The position numbers and the translations under genes are program-made. From Pelargonium nanum (taxonomy: Eukaryota > Streptophyta > Magnoliopsida > Geraniales > Geraniaceae), in the NCBI GenBank assembly GCA_036897485.1, contig JAYMTF010001061.1, forward strand, positions 1 through 26,739: a stretch of DNA of 26,739 nt, given 5' to 3'. The notes below the pieces were generated by a model. That model had not been told where the DNA came from. It made no database searches and saw only the letters and a list, made by a program, of their open reading frames with translations. Below are positions 1 through 18,587 of this stretch, in pieces; position 1 is the first letter of the stretch, and every line of letters starts with the position of its first letter.

Positions 1-240
1 TTCAAATAATGACCCAATTTGGTCCTTCAACTTTTGATATAAGCTTTTAGGATAAGAACCATTTTGGGTCATTATTTGAAAGTTCAAGGACTATTTCGGG
101 TAAAAACAAAGTTCAAGACCAAATTGGGTCAAACACCAAAGTTCAAGGACTATTTTTGGTTAAAAAAAGTTTAGGGACCAAATTGGATCAAAACACCAAA
201 GTTCGGGGACTAAATTAGGTCTTTTACCTTTCATATAAGA
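1..240. repeat. Degenerate short tandem repeats with a terminal inverted repeat
   Basis: Positions 1-16 and 65-80 are perfect 16-bp inverted repeats (TTCAAATAATGACCCA and its complement). From 81 on, a unit starting AGTTCAAGGACC/AGTTCAAGGACT recurs at about 81, 110, 140, 168 and 200, spacing 28-32 bp. The copies alternate between 'accaaattgggtc' and 'gactattttgggt' versions. No coding potential is seen. This wording is typical of non-coding transposon relics in plant intergenic DNA, but I cannot name the family. A related block lies at about 1085-1365. Confidence 0.7.
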
Positions 241-317
241 GCTGATAAAATTAGACCCGAATTTAATTGATACTCGATCTCATCTTTTCTGTATATCGAG
301 ATTGTCTTTTCGCACAT

Positions 318-482
318 GTGAGTTCAACAAATATCTCATTTGTTTTTATCTGTTGAGCTACACAATAGAGGTAGCTCTTCCATTTTAACTTAAAACTCGA
401 CTCCATCCGACGCAATGAGAGTTGAACTCACGGCCTCTCACATAAAGATGTGTGTTTTGATCATTGCGCCATTTCTCGAGGA
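318..482 (-). mobile_element. tRNA-derived SINE relic (copy B)
   Basis: On the minus strand, an A-box-like word TGGCGCAATGA (461-471) precedes a B-box-like GAGTTCAAC (421-429) at a spacing typical of RNA polymerase III promoters. The downstream part holds the hairpin arms GAGCTAC (355-361) and GTAGCTC (371-377). It shares 'ACACATCT', 'GTGAGAGGYCGT' and 'CTCATTGCGT' with the copy near 22074. No target-site duplication was found, so the ends are approximate. It is non-coding and looks degenerate. Confidence 0.6.
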
Positions 483-1080
483 CACAAAAAGCTCATTTTA
501 AATTAAAATAACTTTTGAACTTTAAATCTTGATCTTCTATATAGGCATGCTGTGAAATCAAGGAGTAAGTAATGTTGAATTCAATGAATAACCAAAAAGT
601 GTCAAAATGGGAGAGACCAGTTCCAATTCAAAGAGCTCACCAACTACCAACTAGGGAAAAAGCTGGGAGCAATATTAAACACACATCACACCTACCACCC
701 ACCAAATTTTTGCCCAATAGCCTCCACTCCATTTCTTTGGCCTCTACTTCCTCCACCAATAACAAACCAAACCATCCATGTCACTTTTATTCTTTTTTAA
801 TATTTATGATGTTGTTTGTCATATCTATATCCACTTCATCCCCTTTATATAAGCAAATTTTTTGTTTTATTGCAAAAATAAATTGGAATACACAAAGGAC
901 AGATTCACTTACATGTAGTGTGGAGGCACTTGCCCCATTACAGAAAAAAAAGTGAATTAAAATTATTTTTCATATTTTGACAATTATTATTTATCCAACT
1001 TCAAAATAAATGTTTTTTTTAAATTGTTGTTTTAAAGCTATTCTTAGGATTTAAAAGACTCAATTTGGTATTTGGATCAT
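483..1080. other. Gene-free stretch with promoter-like composition
   Basis: This stretch is rich in C and A with CT-rich words around 690-830 ('CCTCCACTCC', 'CTTCCTCCACC') and a TATA-like TTTATATAAGC at about 844-854. That looks like plant promoter DNA. The open frame at 572-955 (127 codons) has no recognisable domain and compositional bias expected of non-coding DNA. No coding gene follows on the plus strand before the helicase at 2855. It may be an orphaned promoter fragment, but nothing proves activity. Confidence 0.3.
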
Positions 1081-1084
1081 CGTC

Positions 1085-1365
1085 GTTGGATTCAATTTGT
1101 TCAATGATTTTTTTAGCCCAAAATGGTTCATGAACTTTTGTGATTTAACCAAATTTGGTCATGAACATTCTAATATGGACCAAAAATGATCATTGTCATT
1201 AGAGTTTATATCAAAAATTCATGGACCAAATTGGGTATAAATTTAAAAGTTCGGGACTATTTTGGGTCAAAAAAATTTAAGAAACAAATTGGATCTAAAC
1301 GCGAAAATTAAAGAGTTGTTTTGGATTTAAAAACAAATTTTGTGGACCAATTTGAGTATTTTACT
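1085..1365. repeat. Second block of 'gaccaaattggg' degenerate repeats
   Basis: Words such as 'catggaccaaattgggt', 'agttcgggactattttgggtc' and 'aacaaattggatc' recur here in the same orientation as those at 81-230. The block ends 'ggaccaatttgagtatttta', close to the end of the first block ('ggactaaattaggtctttta'). It is probably another copy of the same non-coding repeat. No protein is encoded. Confidence 0.55.
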
Positions 1366-2500
1366 TACTTTTAATTAAGTTTGTTATGTTTGAATTGTCA
1401 AAAACATTTTGAGTTTTTATAATATTTTTGTTTAGCAAATATGTATATGTATATTGCCTCCACCATTTCTTTAGATCGTGCTTGTACATACCTTGTACTT
1501 AATTCAAATCTTAAATTTGCGTTTTATAATTTGACTTTAACATACCAACTATTAAGATAAAATAGCTAGACTTAGTCAAGATCGATTGGGTAATAATAAA
1601 CATTAAACATAAAAATATTTGGCGTGATTCAACTATAGTGTTTTAATTTACTATATATATATATATAAGTTGAGTGTTGTTTTCATGTTTTCATGTGTGA
1701 CCTCAGCCAAAGAGATAATTGTATTACGGTATGCATGACCTATTAACTAATGAGCGAACAAAATTATTTAAATGACTATTATATGCTAAAAAAAACTCTC
1801 TCAGAATAGTCTTCAAGGGTTCAAGTTTTTTTAGTTGCTGTTGAATTATGGTTCTATTGGGTGAGGCAAGGAGAATCCATTTATTGAAAAATAATAGATC
1901 TACACAATTTGACTTCAAATTTTATGAATTAAGATAAGAATTATTGATAATGATATACAAGAAAACAAAAAAGTTTGATGATGGAATATCAAATTAATTC
2001 ACTTACTAAAGAGTTGACACGTGTACTCGTAGACAGTTTTTCCCCCTACTTAAAAGTTAGATAGATGATCGATCTTTCTTCGTGACATTAAACTGAGTGC
2101 TCTAATGTAGAGTTGACAATTTGGGTTCAAATCGATTTTTTTTTCCAAAAGAGGCATGCATTTCGTTTTTTTTTTTTGTATTAAGTTTGTGATTGCCTAG
2201 TCCGAATTTCTATTCCATCTTGTACAACCCGATTTCAAAACTGCGAATCAAATTTCGATGCTCACGAGTTCAGATTCAAATTATTAGTTTCACTCTAATA
2301 ACCCCATTTGCTACACCAATCGTCTATAAATCTCGAATAATCAAACAAAAGGCATTACAATCCTCTCAATAAGCATGAATACTTTTTTTATGAAAGAACA
2401 ATAGATCACAATTTAGAATACTTTTTAGAGAATTTTATGAGATTATTAAACAATAGAGACTACTTAAGGAAAGAGAGGAAGAAACAATGCATTTATTTTA
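1366..2500. other. AT-rich intergenic DNA
   Basis: The stretch contains homopolymer runs (around 2138-2176) and a short TA microsatellite near 1653-1668. Only short open frames occur, none with recognisable domains. No RNA gene or transposon structure could be supported. It ends where the cluster of GGGCC words upstream of the helicase begins. Confidence 0.6.
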
Positions 2501-2513
2501 ATATTAAAAGAAT

Positions 2514-2690
2514 TGGGCCATTACCCGTTGAAAAGAATTGGGCCATTACAGTTAGTGGGCTTAATACGGCTAATAATAGGCCCAAAATCATTGTCGGCCC
2601 ATATATTGTGGTCTACGAATAAGCCCATAGATATTTCTTATTTGGTTTTGGTCTAGGCTTAGTACTCACTACTACAGTACTATATATACA
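2514..2690 (+). promoter_or_regulatory. Helicase promoter: six site II-type words plus TATA box
   Basis: Three TGGGCC/TGGGCT words (2514, 2539, 2556) are followed by three reverse-complement forms, GGCCCA or AGCCCA (2579, 2596, 2622). Such TGGGCY 'site II' words bind TCP factors and cluster upstream of plant housekeeping, ribosomal and mitochondrial genes. A TATA-like TATATATAC lies at 2681-2689, placing the likely transcript start near 2710 and leaving a leader of about 145 nt before the ATG at 2855. The words are seen directly; factor binding is inferred. Confidence 0.75.
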
Positions 2691-2854
2691 CTTGATTACA
2701 TTAGAAGCTATGAAGAAGCAAAGAGGCTCTATCTTGTTGCAGTAGCTTATCAGTATTCGCTCATCACTCTCCAAAATCCACATTTCTGGAACACCAAAAT
2801 TGCTGGTCTCTCTCTGTATCTGAGCGCAACGAAGAAGAAGAAGAAGAAGCAACA

Positions 2855-10622
<7,768 letters not shown>

Positions 10623-10820
10623 TAAAGATACTCCGTTGTCCGTCTCCGAAGATTGGTGATCATTGCTCAAAGCTCCAAGTTTTAAGGTTGGTATGAGTAT
10701 TAGACCTTGTTATTCTGTTTGTCTAAACTATTTTTTAGGAGTAATTACAAATAACTGGCCCATAGTATTTACTCACAAACACATAACTTACGTAAAAGAC
10801 TTACCACAACACCTAACTAA

Positions 10821-11092
10821 TACTCCCTCCGTCCCAAAATGAGTGTCGAAGAATTAACCAGAATTTAGTTAGTGTTGTACATTTCCTCATATAACTCCTT
10901 GAACATGTTTTGGAACAAATATAAAGGATACTTAATAACTTCTTTTTTTTATCAGAAAAGGATACTAAATAACTTATTTTAAGGATATTAATGATAATTC
11001 ATACATAACTAATTTCCTAATTTGCAAAGATGATACTGATTTTGTGACAGAAATGTTAGAGACGGGACATTCATTTTAAGATAGAGGGAGTA
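10821..11092. mobile_element. Stowaway-type MITE
   Basis: The left end is CTCCCTCCGTCCCAAAATGA (from 10823) and the right end complements to CTCCCTCTATCTTAAAATGA (ending at 11090). The element is flanked by TA on both sides (10821-10822, 11091-11092), the Stowaway target duplication. It is 268 bp and has no coding capacity. It carries a small poly(T) insertion flanked by direct repeats at 10923-10975. Confidence 0.9.
10923..10975 (-). mobile_element. Poly(T) micro-insertion with 19-bp flanking repeats inside the MITE
   Basis: Direct repeats at 10923-10941 and 10957-10975 ('aaaggatact(t/a)aataactt') differ at one base. Between them lie 15 bp: C, a run of eight T, then ATCAGA. The pattern suits an extremely short reverse-transcribed insertion with its target-site duplication. 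It must be younger than the MITE that contains it. Confidence 0.55.
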
Positions 11093-12594
11093 TTATGTAT
11101 ATTCACCCTAGTTTGTAAGTTATATTTATCGAAATTTTCTCTCAGAACGTCTTGCTTTTGACCACTAAATATGATAGTCCAATTTTACCCTTTGTATATA
11201 TTTTTAATTAATTTCTCTACCCTAATTTTTTCTTTTAATTTGGGTGTGTGAGTTGAAAATTTAAGAGTTTGATGAGACTTCAAAACGGATTTTGTTTTAA
11301 TCTTAAGGAGTTAACAAAGTCACTGACAAAATGGAGTGACTTACTTAAGCTTAGTCAAGTGTCGTGAAAAATTCAACAAGTCAGCTACGTACTTCGACTT
11401 ACTTATTCCTAATTACCCGTTGTTTTCAAATCTGAGCATTAATGGCTTGTTCTTCTAATGATAAGAAAATTGCATTGGTAGGTGTTTTCCTTCCGAGTCC
11501 CTACCTGTGTCCTGAAATGCGAATGATGCCGAGGGTGATGAATTCCTTGTAAGTGTTCCCGTCTTCCAATTTTGTTCATTCACGTGACTTAAAAAACAAA
11601 ATGTAGTTTAGGATTTGTAACAAGAACAAGTTGCTTCTTGGTTTCAGAGTTTGTAGGATTGGCTTTTACAGGTTATGCATAATGTATATTCCAAAAAATC
11701 TCATATCGCATATCATACTTTGCCCAGTCAGTTTTGTTCATGTGATTGTGAGATATTTCAGGCACTAAGGGGATCGTCAGGATTATGTGCATATCGCAAA
11801 AAATTTCAATACTGGCCATTATTTTATTTTATTCTCTTTTATATTTTGAGTTAAACATTTAGATTAATACCCATCAAAATGAGTGTCTTTGAGCTTATAG
11901 AAAAACAGTCCTTGAATATTTTTTTATCGCATATATGTTCGATTTTATTTTTGATAGGTTACTTGTTGATGCTATATGTTTCATATTATACATAAGTATT
12001 TCTACAATATAACAAGATATCGACAACTTGACCGACAACTTGACCAACTAATAATATGTTCAAGAAAATTGTTTCAATTACAAAAATATGAAATTTAGTA
12101 GGTCATGTCAATTTGTATATTTTTTGCACGAAATTGGGAAAGACAATTTTTAAAAGAAAAAGGCTAATTTGTAAGAAATGTAAAGAATAATATGTAAAAC
12201 CTATTCTATTATATGTATAATTATTATTCTGAAAAGAGACATCAACATCAAAATATCTGGGCTTGGGTTGAAAATTCCTAAGCGAAAGATTAGTTTTACA
12301 AGCAAAATGTTTGCCTAGTTCGACCTACATTTTACACATGATAAACCTATTCTTACCTGAAAAATTGTCAGGTCAACTTTATGATAAACTGCTAAATATT
12401 GGGTCGAGTTTGAGGTTTTCACGAGTTCAAGTTCAAATTACCAGCCACAAACCTATGAGATCATCAATCAATTCATTTGTTTGTCTATTACAGCAATCAG
12501 CACATAATACATGTGAGTGAGAAGATAAATAGCAAGAAACTATTCAATCTTTACACTGTCACTCAAAAATTGAAAGGAACCAGCAATCTCACAC

Positions 12595-15201
12595 TCATGG
12601 CGTCGTCTGCGCAACTGAGTCCTTTGATTTGTTCTCATCAGAAGAGGGTCTGTTTTCCGAGTCCGATGGTCGGATCTCTTCGATCATTCTCACAACTTCT
12701 TCCATACTAGGTCTCATGTCCGGCGCTATCGCCACACACGCCATGCCAATTTGCAACATCTGTACCATTTCCTCTTCTATATTTTGGAACCTCATCAGCT
12801 CTACGTCGAAAACCTCCGCCGTCCATTCCTCTCTGACCACAGACTGTACCCATCTGGGAAGATCAACCATGTCATCCCGAACCGGGGACTGCATTGGAGC
12901 TTTCCCGGTCAGCACTTCTAGGAGGAGAACACCGAAGCTATACACGTCTGACTTGTGACTGTGCTTTCGGGTTTCAATCACCTCAGGTGCGCGGTAGCCG
13001 GAGCTTCTGGAAGGGGCGACGGGGATGTTCAGTAGAGGGGTCAAGCCAAAATCAGAGATGCAGCCTTCGAAGTCTTGGGTGATGAGGACATTGGAGGATT
13101 TTATGTTTCCATGAGTGAATTTCGGGCCGCCTATGGAGTGGACGTGCGCAATTCCTCTGGCAGTTCCTAGGCAGATCTTTAGTCTAGAGTCCCAGTCCAG
13201 TGGAGTTCTTCCGGCAGTTCTATTTCCTGCTACCAAATTAAAAATTGAGTGATTTCAGATAGGGTTCATATCAGCATTTCTCATATGCTCACCTAAATTA
13301 AGAAAGCTGTTGCCTATTCAAATTTTGTTAGAACATGAAGTTGATATTGGATATTGGGCTTTCAACTACGAGTCTAACATGTTATTAGAGCCTTCTAAAC
13401 CTAGAGGTCACAAATTCAAGGAAGTTCGAGTCTTGTCGTGCGCAAGGCAAAAAGAAGACTTGTGCATGGATCACGTGCAAAGCAGTAACGGGCTTCCACG
13501 TGAGGAGGTGAGTTCGACTACAGTAGAAATCATGAGCTCAAAAACCTATATTAGAAGGGGTTCTAGGAAAGGGGAGAGAGCTACCTCCTTGTTGTGTAGC
13601 TCATTGCCTCGATCGGTTTAGTTCAAACCTTAAAAACCCATAATATCCATTAATGGTTTCAAAATCGAAATGTTCAAGGAAATTTGATTGTGCAGTAATG
13701 CAAGTTGCTTGTATATATGGAAGAGAAATAGGGGTTTCACATATCTGATATCAGTGATATGTACTAACAGAGTAGAATCAATTTTTAAGGATCATTCTTC
13801 AGAGATTAAACATTACCTTGAATAGTAACTATTACGAAAGCTATATAACATTCAAACGGAATCATGGTTTATGAAGTATCCAAAAGAAAGAGAAAATGAA
13901 TTCAAAAGGAGGAGAAAAGGCATACCATGCAGGAGAGCCAATAAACTGCCACCTGAAACATAGTCATAAACGAGGAGTTTCTCGTCTTTTGAATAGTAGT
14001 AAGCGCGAAGTGGCAACACGTTTGGGTGTTGCCCTACTCTGCCCACACTCTCCATATGCTGCTCAAAGTCCCTCTTCCCAATCACCACTTCCTTTAACCT
14101 TTTAACAACAACTGTTGTTGCCTCCTCTAAGATTGCCTTATATGCCGTGCCATAACTACCCTTGCCCAAGACTTCAGCCGAAGCTCTCAATAAATCCTCA
14201 AGATCAAAATTGTATACACAACCTTCAAAGAAAACCAGCTTATTTTTCTCGGGTTCTTGCACACCACTCCCAAATTCCTCTTTGGGATTCTCGCTCCTTC
14301 CCCCGCTAGAAGCCTTCCCTTTCGATACACTACTCTGTTCACTTCTCTTTCTTTTTGAACAGCACAGGAAGATAATTAAGGCCACCAAAAATAGCACCAC
14401 CAATCCTCCGGCTGCTATGGCAATTATAGCTCCAATATTCAGTGTCTTTTTGGAATTATGTTTTTGAGGTGCGTATTGTGGGGGTGAATAGATATTAGGA
14501 GGTGGAGGAAGGATGATGGAGCAAGTTGCAAGAGGTGGTCCGCATAAGTGAGGGTTTCCAACAAAGGATGAATCGGGGAAATTTTGGAGAGATGACGGGA
14601 TGGAGCCATTTAGATAGTTGTAGCTTAAGTTCAGATGCTTAAGCCTGGGGAGATTGAGTTCGGGTATTGATCCAGAAAGGTTGTTGTTTTGGAGGTTCAG
14701 TTTGGTGAGCCGTCTCAAATTGCGGATTGTGCGTGGAATAGTGCCCACAAATGAATTATACGAAAGATCCAACACATGGAGTCGGGGTGAAAGGGAATCA
14801 GGAATTATGCCGGAGAAGTTATTATTTTGGAGAAAGAGGTAACGGAGTGAAAGGATGGAGGTAATATCAGAAGGAAGAACACCACTGAGTAGATTGGACC
14901 GAAGGCTAAGAATCTTGAGGCTATCTAACTTGCCAAGGGTGTTGTTTGGTATGGGCCCCACTAAACCAACCCCAGGGAGCCGAAGAGCTAACACATGGGT
15001 GCGATCTTGTGTGCAAGTGATGCCTACCCAGGATGAGCAGACTGGAGTAGTGGAATTCCAGTTGATTTTTCGACCATGGGGGACAGCAGCAGCAAAGGCA
15101 AGAAGAGCTTCTTTTTCAGAGTTCAAATCAGACACAACCAGAGGAAGAGTGACAATAAAAAGAACGGAATAAAGAATGGCAAAAACAAAGCAGAGCTTCA
15201 T
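12595..15201 (-). CDS. LRR receptor-like pseudokinase (635 aa), At5g58300-like
   Basis: Two coding exons, 15201-13926 and 13226-12595, join at HG (codon 426). The intron is phase 1. The protein has a signal peptide (~1-24), an N-terminal LRR cap with a cysteine pair (C55, C63), about five LRRs (~66-205), a Pro-rich juxtamembrane part, one transmembrane helix (~256-281) and an intracellular kinase domain (~340-612). The glycine loop [11 protein letters not shown] (346-356), VKRL lysine K367, SDFG (483-486) and APE (505-507) remain. The catalytic loop, however, reads HGNIKSSN (464-471), where active kinases have HRDxKxxN, so the catalytic Asp is absent. This matches the plant LRR-RLK clade annotated 'probable inactive receptor kinase'. 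Such proteins are thought to signal through partner kinases; the ligand is unknown. I chose Met at 15201 over 15339 because it opens directly onto the signal peptide. The 46 residues upstream are basic and polar and would bury it. Confidence 0.93.
13227..13925 (-). other. Intron of the receptor-kinase gene holding a SINE relic
   Basis: This 699-bp phase-1 intron lies inside the kinase domain. It contains SINE-like sequence on the plus strand (13420-13621). Open frames here (13310-13621) reflect the repeat and not a gene. Confidence 0.8.
13420..13621 (+). mobile_element. Degenerate SINE-like element (copy E) in the kinase intron
   Basis: B-box-like GTTCGAGTC (from 13424) and GAGTTCGACT (13510-13519) precede hairpin arms GAGCTAC (13578-13584) and GTAGCTC (13596-13602). 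The surrounding 'agagctacctccttgttgtg' matches the 3' parts of copies A and B. Upstream, 'TTAGAGCC' at 13384 recalls the initiator-tRNA primer site of LTR elements, so the insertion may be composite. Ends are uncertain. Confidence 0.5.
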
Positions 15202-16767
15202 GGGGTGTTGTTTCGCGCGGTGAATATGAAAGAATTTTGGTGATAAGAATGTAGACTCTGCACGTTTTTCTGTTCCTGTTTCAGCACAAGGGAACTGTAG
15301 GATTACATTAGGTAACCAGAAAAAACAAAGCAATGACATATATGATATTAGGAAGAAAATACGGATGACAAGATCATTGTAAGCAACAATAATAACAAAA
15401 AGCTACCAAATATTTTCATTATATGAAAACGGTGAAATGACAATGTCACAAACATATTCTCGTGCAATGTTGGCAAAGCAGGAACTAACCCCCTCCCAAC
15501 CCTCTTATGAGTCTCAGAGAGATTCCTTTTCAGTGAACAAATTGGACAAAAACAAAGTCTGAGGACCACTTCTATAAAAATGTGTTTCATACTAAAGAAA
15601 AAAATTAATGTTATTGAGCATTGCAACTCTTTTACAAGAAAAGTTATTCCCTGTTTATGTCTCTTTCCAATACCTAATACATGAAAGAAACAGAATGAAT
15701 AACAATTACTAAAAGTAATCAATAGCAATAGGGCAGCAATGGATGAAATCTGAGAAAGAATAAAGCAAATAAGGGAAAAGAGTTGTTCCTATCACATGCT
15801 AAGGTGGATAGAAACTTAAAATAAAAAACTCTGCAGAATATCTTAAAGAACACAACAAGATTATCAATGCCATGCAGAAAATGATGCCTATTTAAAAAAC
15901 AATAGTTAAAGAATGAATTCTCTCCCAGCAAAAATTGAAAGGTGGGAGAGTGCAATCTCACCTTCAGAGCAAAAAGTACTGAGAGCAAATTGAAGTCACT
16001 GCCAAATAGTGCGGACAAATGAACTTAAAAACACAACATTGGTTAAATACAGTGATTGTGGGAATTGGACTAGTAGTTAAGTTTCTCTACAAAGAAACAA
16101 ATAACGTGCATGTGAATTAGTCAAAGAAGATGACCTATCCAACAATTCTGTAATTCAGACTAGTAAGCTAAAATAGATAGGCCGAAGAAACGAGTACACA
16201 GGCTTGCCATAAACAAAAATAGTGATGTTCATTGGTCACACAATTGAATAGAGGAAAAAAATGATTTTATGAGTAGTTGGCTTCGGCTTTGCATGAATTA
16301 GAATCACAGAAACCAAGGAATGACTCAACAAGAGTAGAAATCTAGAAGAGGTTAAACAGAAAAATCACCTAATTTCAGGAAGACAACAGTTCTTTAGTGG
16401 TGTTAGGTTCCATAATTTACAACAAACTCAACTCAACCACTCAAGTATATTTCTCAACTGCATGAACTAAAAAATTAGCTACTAAATGTGAAACAAAGTG
16501 AAGAAGAAAAAAATATTATGCAAGGACACTGAAGATCTAAAGCAGAATATGGCTACAATAGCTGCAACAGATCTAGAACTATAAGAAGAAGAAGCTTCAA
16601 GTAAGTACAGTAACATCAAAACATGTATAGCAGCAGAAGTGCAGAACAACATAGAATTAAAAATTAATCAATTAATTAATTACAGTTCAATTTAATCAAC
16701 AAATAAATTCTCCAAACATAGATATCGAAGAAGTTATGGCATGCAATAAGGGAAAGAGGAAAGCGAC
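15202..16767 (-). other. Probable 5' UTR intron of the receptor-kinase gene
   Basis: A likely acceptor, CCTACAG, lies just above 15294, after a T-rich stretch. A possible donor AGAAG|GTCGCT ends a leader exon at 16768. The 1.5 kb between them is A-rich on the plus strand and holds only featureless frames (15348-15728, 15719-16018). Leader introns are common in this receptor clade. The exact junctions need transcript data. Confidence 0.45.
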
Positions 16768-17212
16768 CTTCTAGTTTCGTTTCACGCCATTAAAGACGAG
16801 TAGTTTGTGAAGCGATCAGGAAAAGAAAACGACAATGGCGGCTTGAAATCACACGAGAAATCACGACGAGTCCGTGGAATTTGAATTTGAATCAAAATCA
16901 AAGCAACGATGACTCCAACAGAAGTGAAATCGAAACAGAAATGTTTGAGGAAGAAGACGAACGGCATTGGCTCCAGAATCCATGGATCTAGCCGGAGATA
17001 GAGAAGATCCGATCGGAGAAGCTTCGATGAATCAGGAGATAGTGAAAATCGCAGGCATTGGAGGAGGAGGAGGAGAGCAAAGAGTCGAAGAGAGTGAGTG
17101 AGTGAGAGAGTGAGTGCTGTTGGCTGTTGCTTTGTATTGGTGTCGTGTGGTAACAGAATATTGATAGAAAGCAACAAACAACGTTCTTTTTGTACTTACT
17201 TTTTTTATAAAT
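16768..17212 (-). promoter_or_regulatory. Leader exon and TATA box of the receptor-kinase gene
   Basis: On the minus strand a TATA-like TTTATAAAAAA (complement of 17201-17211) precedes a likely transcript start near 17170-17180. Next comes a CT-rich tract (complement of 17055-17120, with ACTCACTC units and CTCCTCCTCC) typical of plant leaders. The open frame at 16782-17177 contains no recognisable domain and I treat it as leader, not protein. Confidence 0.5.
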
Positions 17213-17219
17213 TGCAATT

Positions 17220-18587
17220 GCGAGTGCTTGCTTTAATGCGCTGTACAGGAATCACACACTCCACTCCACACAATATGTTAAAAAAAAGTACTTTTTTAAT
17301 GTTAATTTTTATGTAAATAATATTTATAAGAAAATAGTTCAAAATAATGGTTCACTTTTTAAAGATTTTTAAAATAAATTGGTTATACACTCGTTCAATT
17401 TGTTAGGACAAGAGCATATGAGATATAGAGGGGAAAAAAGAAGTTAATTCTAGCTAACTAATTTTTAATTTTCCCATAGATAAATAAAATATGGATAATT
17501 ATTTTAAGACGGAGAATTGTTTTATAGCTTAGTAATTCGTATGTCTTTTAATTTAAAATTTTAAAAATATACAAGTTATTACTTATACGCAGCTCAATTA
17601 ATGGCGATTCTCGTTTCAAGATTTTTTTATATATGAAATGCACGATAAATTTCAAATACTATTAAAAAAATTAAATTTCAAATATATATAAATTCAATTT
17701 TGGTATCATCAGAAAATAAAATAACCTTTTCCCAATATTTTCTTTTTGAATATGTAGTCACACTAAAGCATTTGTTCCTTTTGGATGATCTATAATTATT
17801 TAGTTTTGCCTTTATCACTTTCAAACTTCTTCTTTCCATCCTTCAAAATTTAAATTTTTGTAGAAAAGTTATTTTAGAACTTTGACCCATCATTTAAGAA
17901 AATGTTTGTATTTGATTATTTATTTAATTTTTTGCATGGGAATATGAACAAAGTTTCTTAATAAATGAACCTTATGGGAAATTCAAAATCAATTTCAAAT
18001 CTTTGAAATTAAGCAAATATATATATATATATATCACTTCCATGGTCAAATTCTCATAACTAAGTGTCCTATTTACAAATATTGATTAAATTCATTGGTA
18101 GAAAGTTTCATGGACTCAATCTTTGATAGTTATCAATAGTATTAACAAAAGTCATCATATCCCAAGTCGATAATATCATGCATGTTTATAACATTCTTTT
18201 GACTAACATGTTTAAGCACGAGCTTAGCCTAAGCCCAAGCGACCTTTAAGTTGCCACTAGTTTGACCTAAAAGTACCAAACCCGAAATAACAAAAAATAG
18301 ACCGATAAGCATACAAGCATTCTATTAGGCTTAACCCGCAACCCGATTTGCGAGGAGTAGCTCACAAAAAAGTGTGTAACCATTTTTCAGTGTTTGAGCT
18401 TGTGGAGACAAAAGGGCCAACATAATTTCCTGCTATTCAAGCAAGGCCATAGTCATAGCCGTACAAATAGATAGGCCAAAAATATGGCATAATATGTCAG
18501 CAACACTAACTAAATCCAAATGTATGTATGACTCAATAAACCTCTCATGCAACTATACTACATAAATAACATGCTATATCAACTCTC
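17220..18587. other. AT-rich intergenic DNA upstream of the kinase, downstream of the B3 gene
   Basis: This is very AT-rich, with a TA microsatellite near 18018-18034. Positions 18220-18360 are slightly richer in GC and hold words such as 'cgagcttagcctaagccc' that look like a decayed transposon. No open frame of note is present. The last ~100 bp are presumably 3' UTR of the B3 gene. Confidence 0.5.

Larger units (their letters stand above)
10623..12594. other. Intergenic region between convergent helicase and receptor-kinase genes
   Basis: This holds the 3' ends of both flanking genes, one Stowaway MITE (10821-11092) and AT-rich filler. Open frames at 12311-12710 have no recognisable domain and partly overlap the antisense of the kinase 3' end. 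I see no further gene. Confidence 0.6.

Noticed and set aside
572-955. Open frame of 127 codons on the plus strand
   Set aside because: There is no known domain, composition follows the promoter-like DNA beneath it, and there is no splice partner. I do not regard it as a gene.
12629-13082. Plus-strand open frames opposite the kinase 3' exon
   Set aside because: They are antisense shadows of a clearly conserved kinase domain.
13310-13621. 103-codon plus-strand frame in the kinase intron
   Set aside because: It coincides with SINE-like repeat sequence with B-box words and the shared hairpin. No protein family is recognisable.
15202-15339. Upstream in-frame Met extending the receptor kinase by 46 residues
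   Set aside because: It would hide the signal peptide, and the region probably contains the 5' UTR splice acceptor.
16782-17217. Overlapping minus-strand frames of 131 and 61 codons
   Set aside because: They lie in the CT-rich leader just below a TATA box. Hydrophobic Leu/Ser composition follows the CT-rich DNA.
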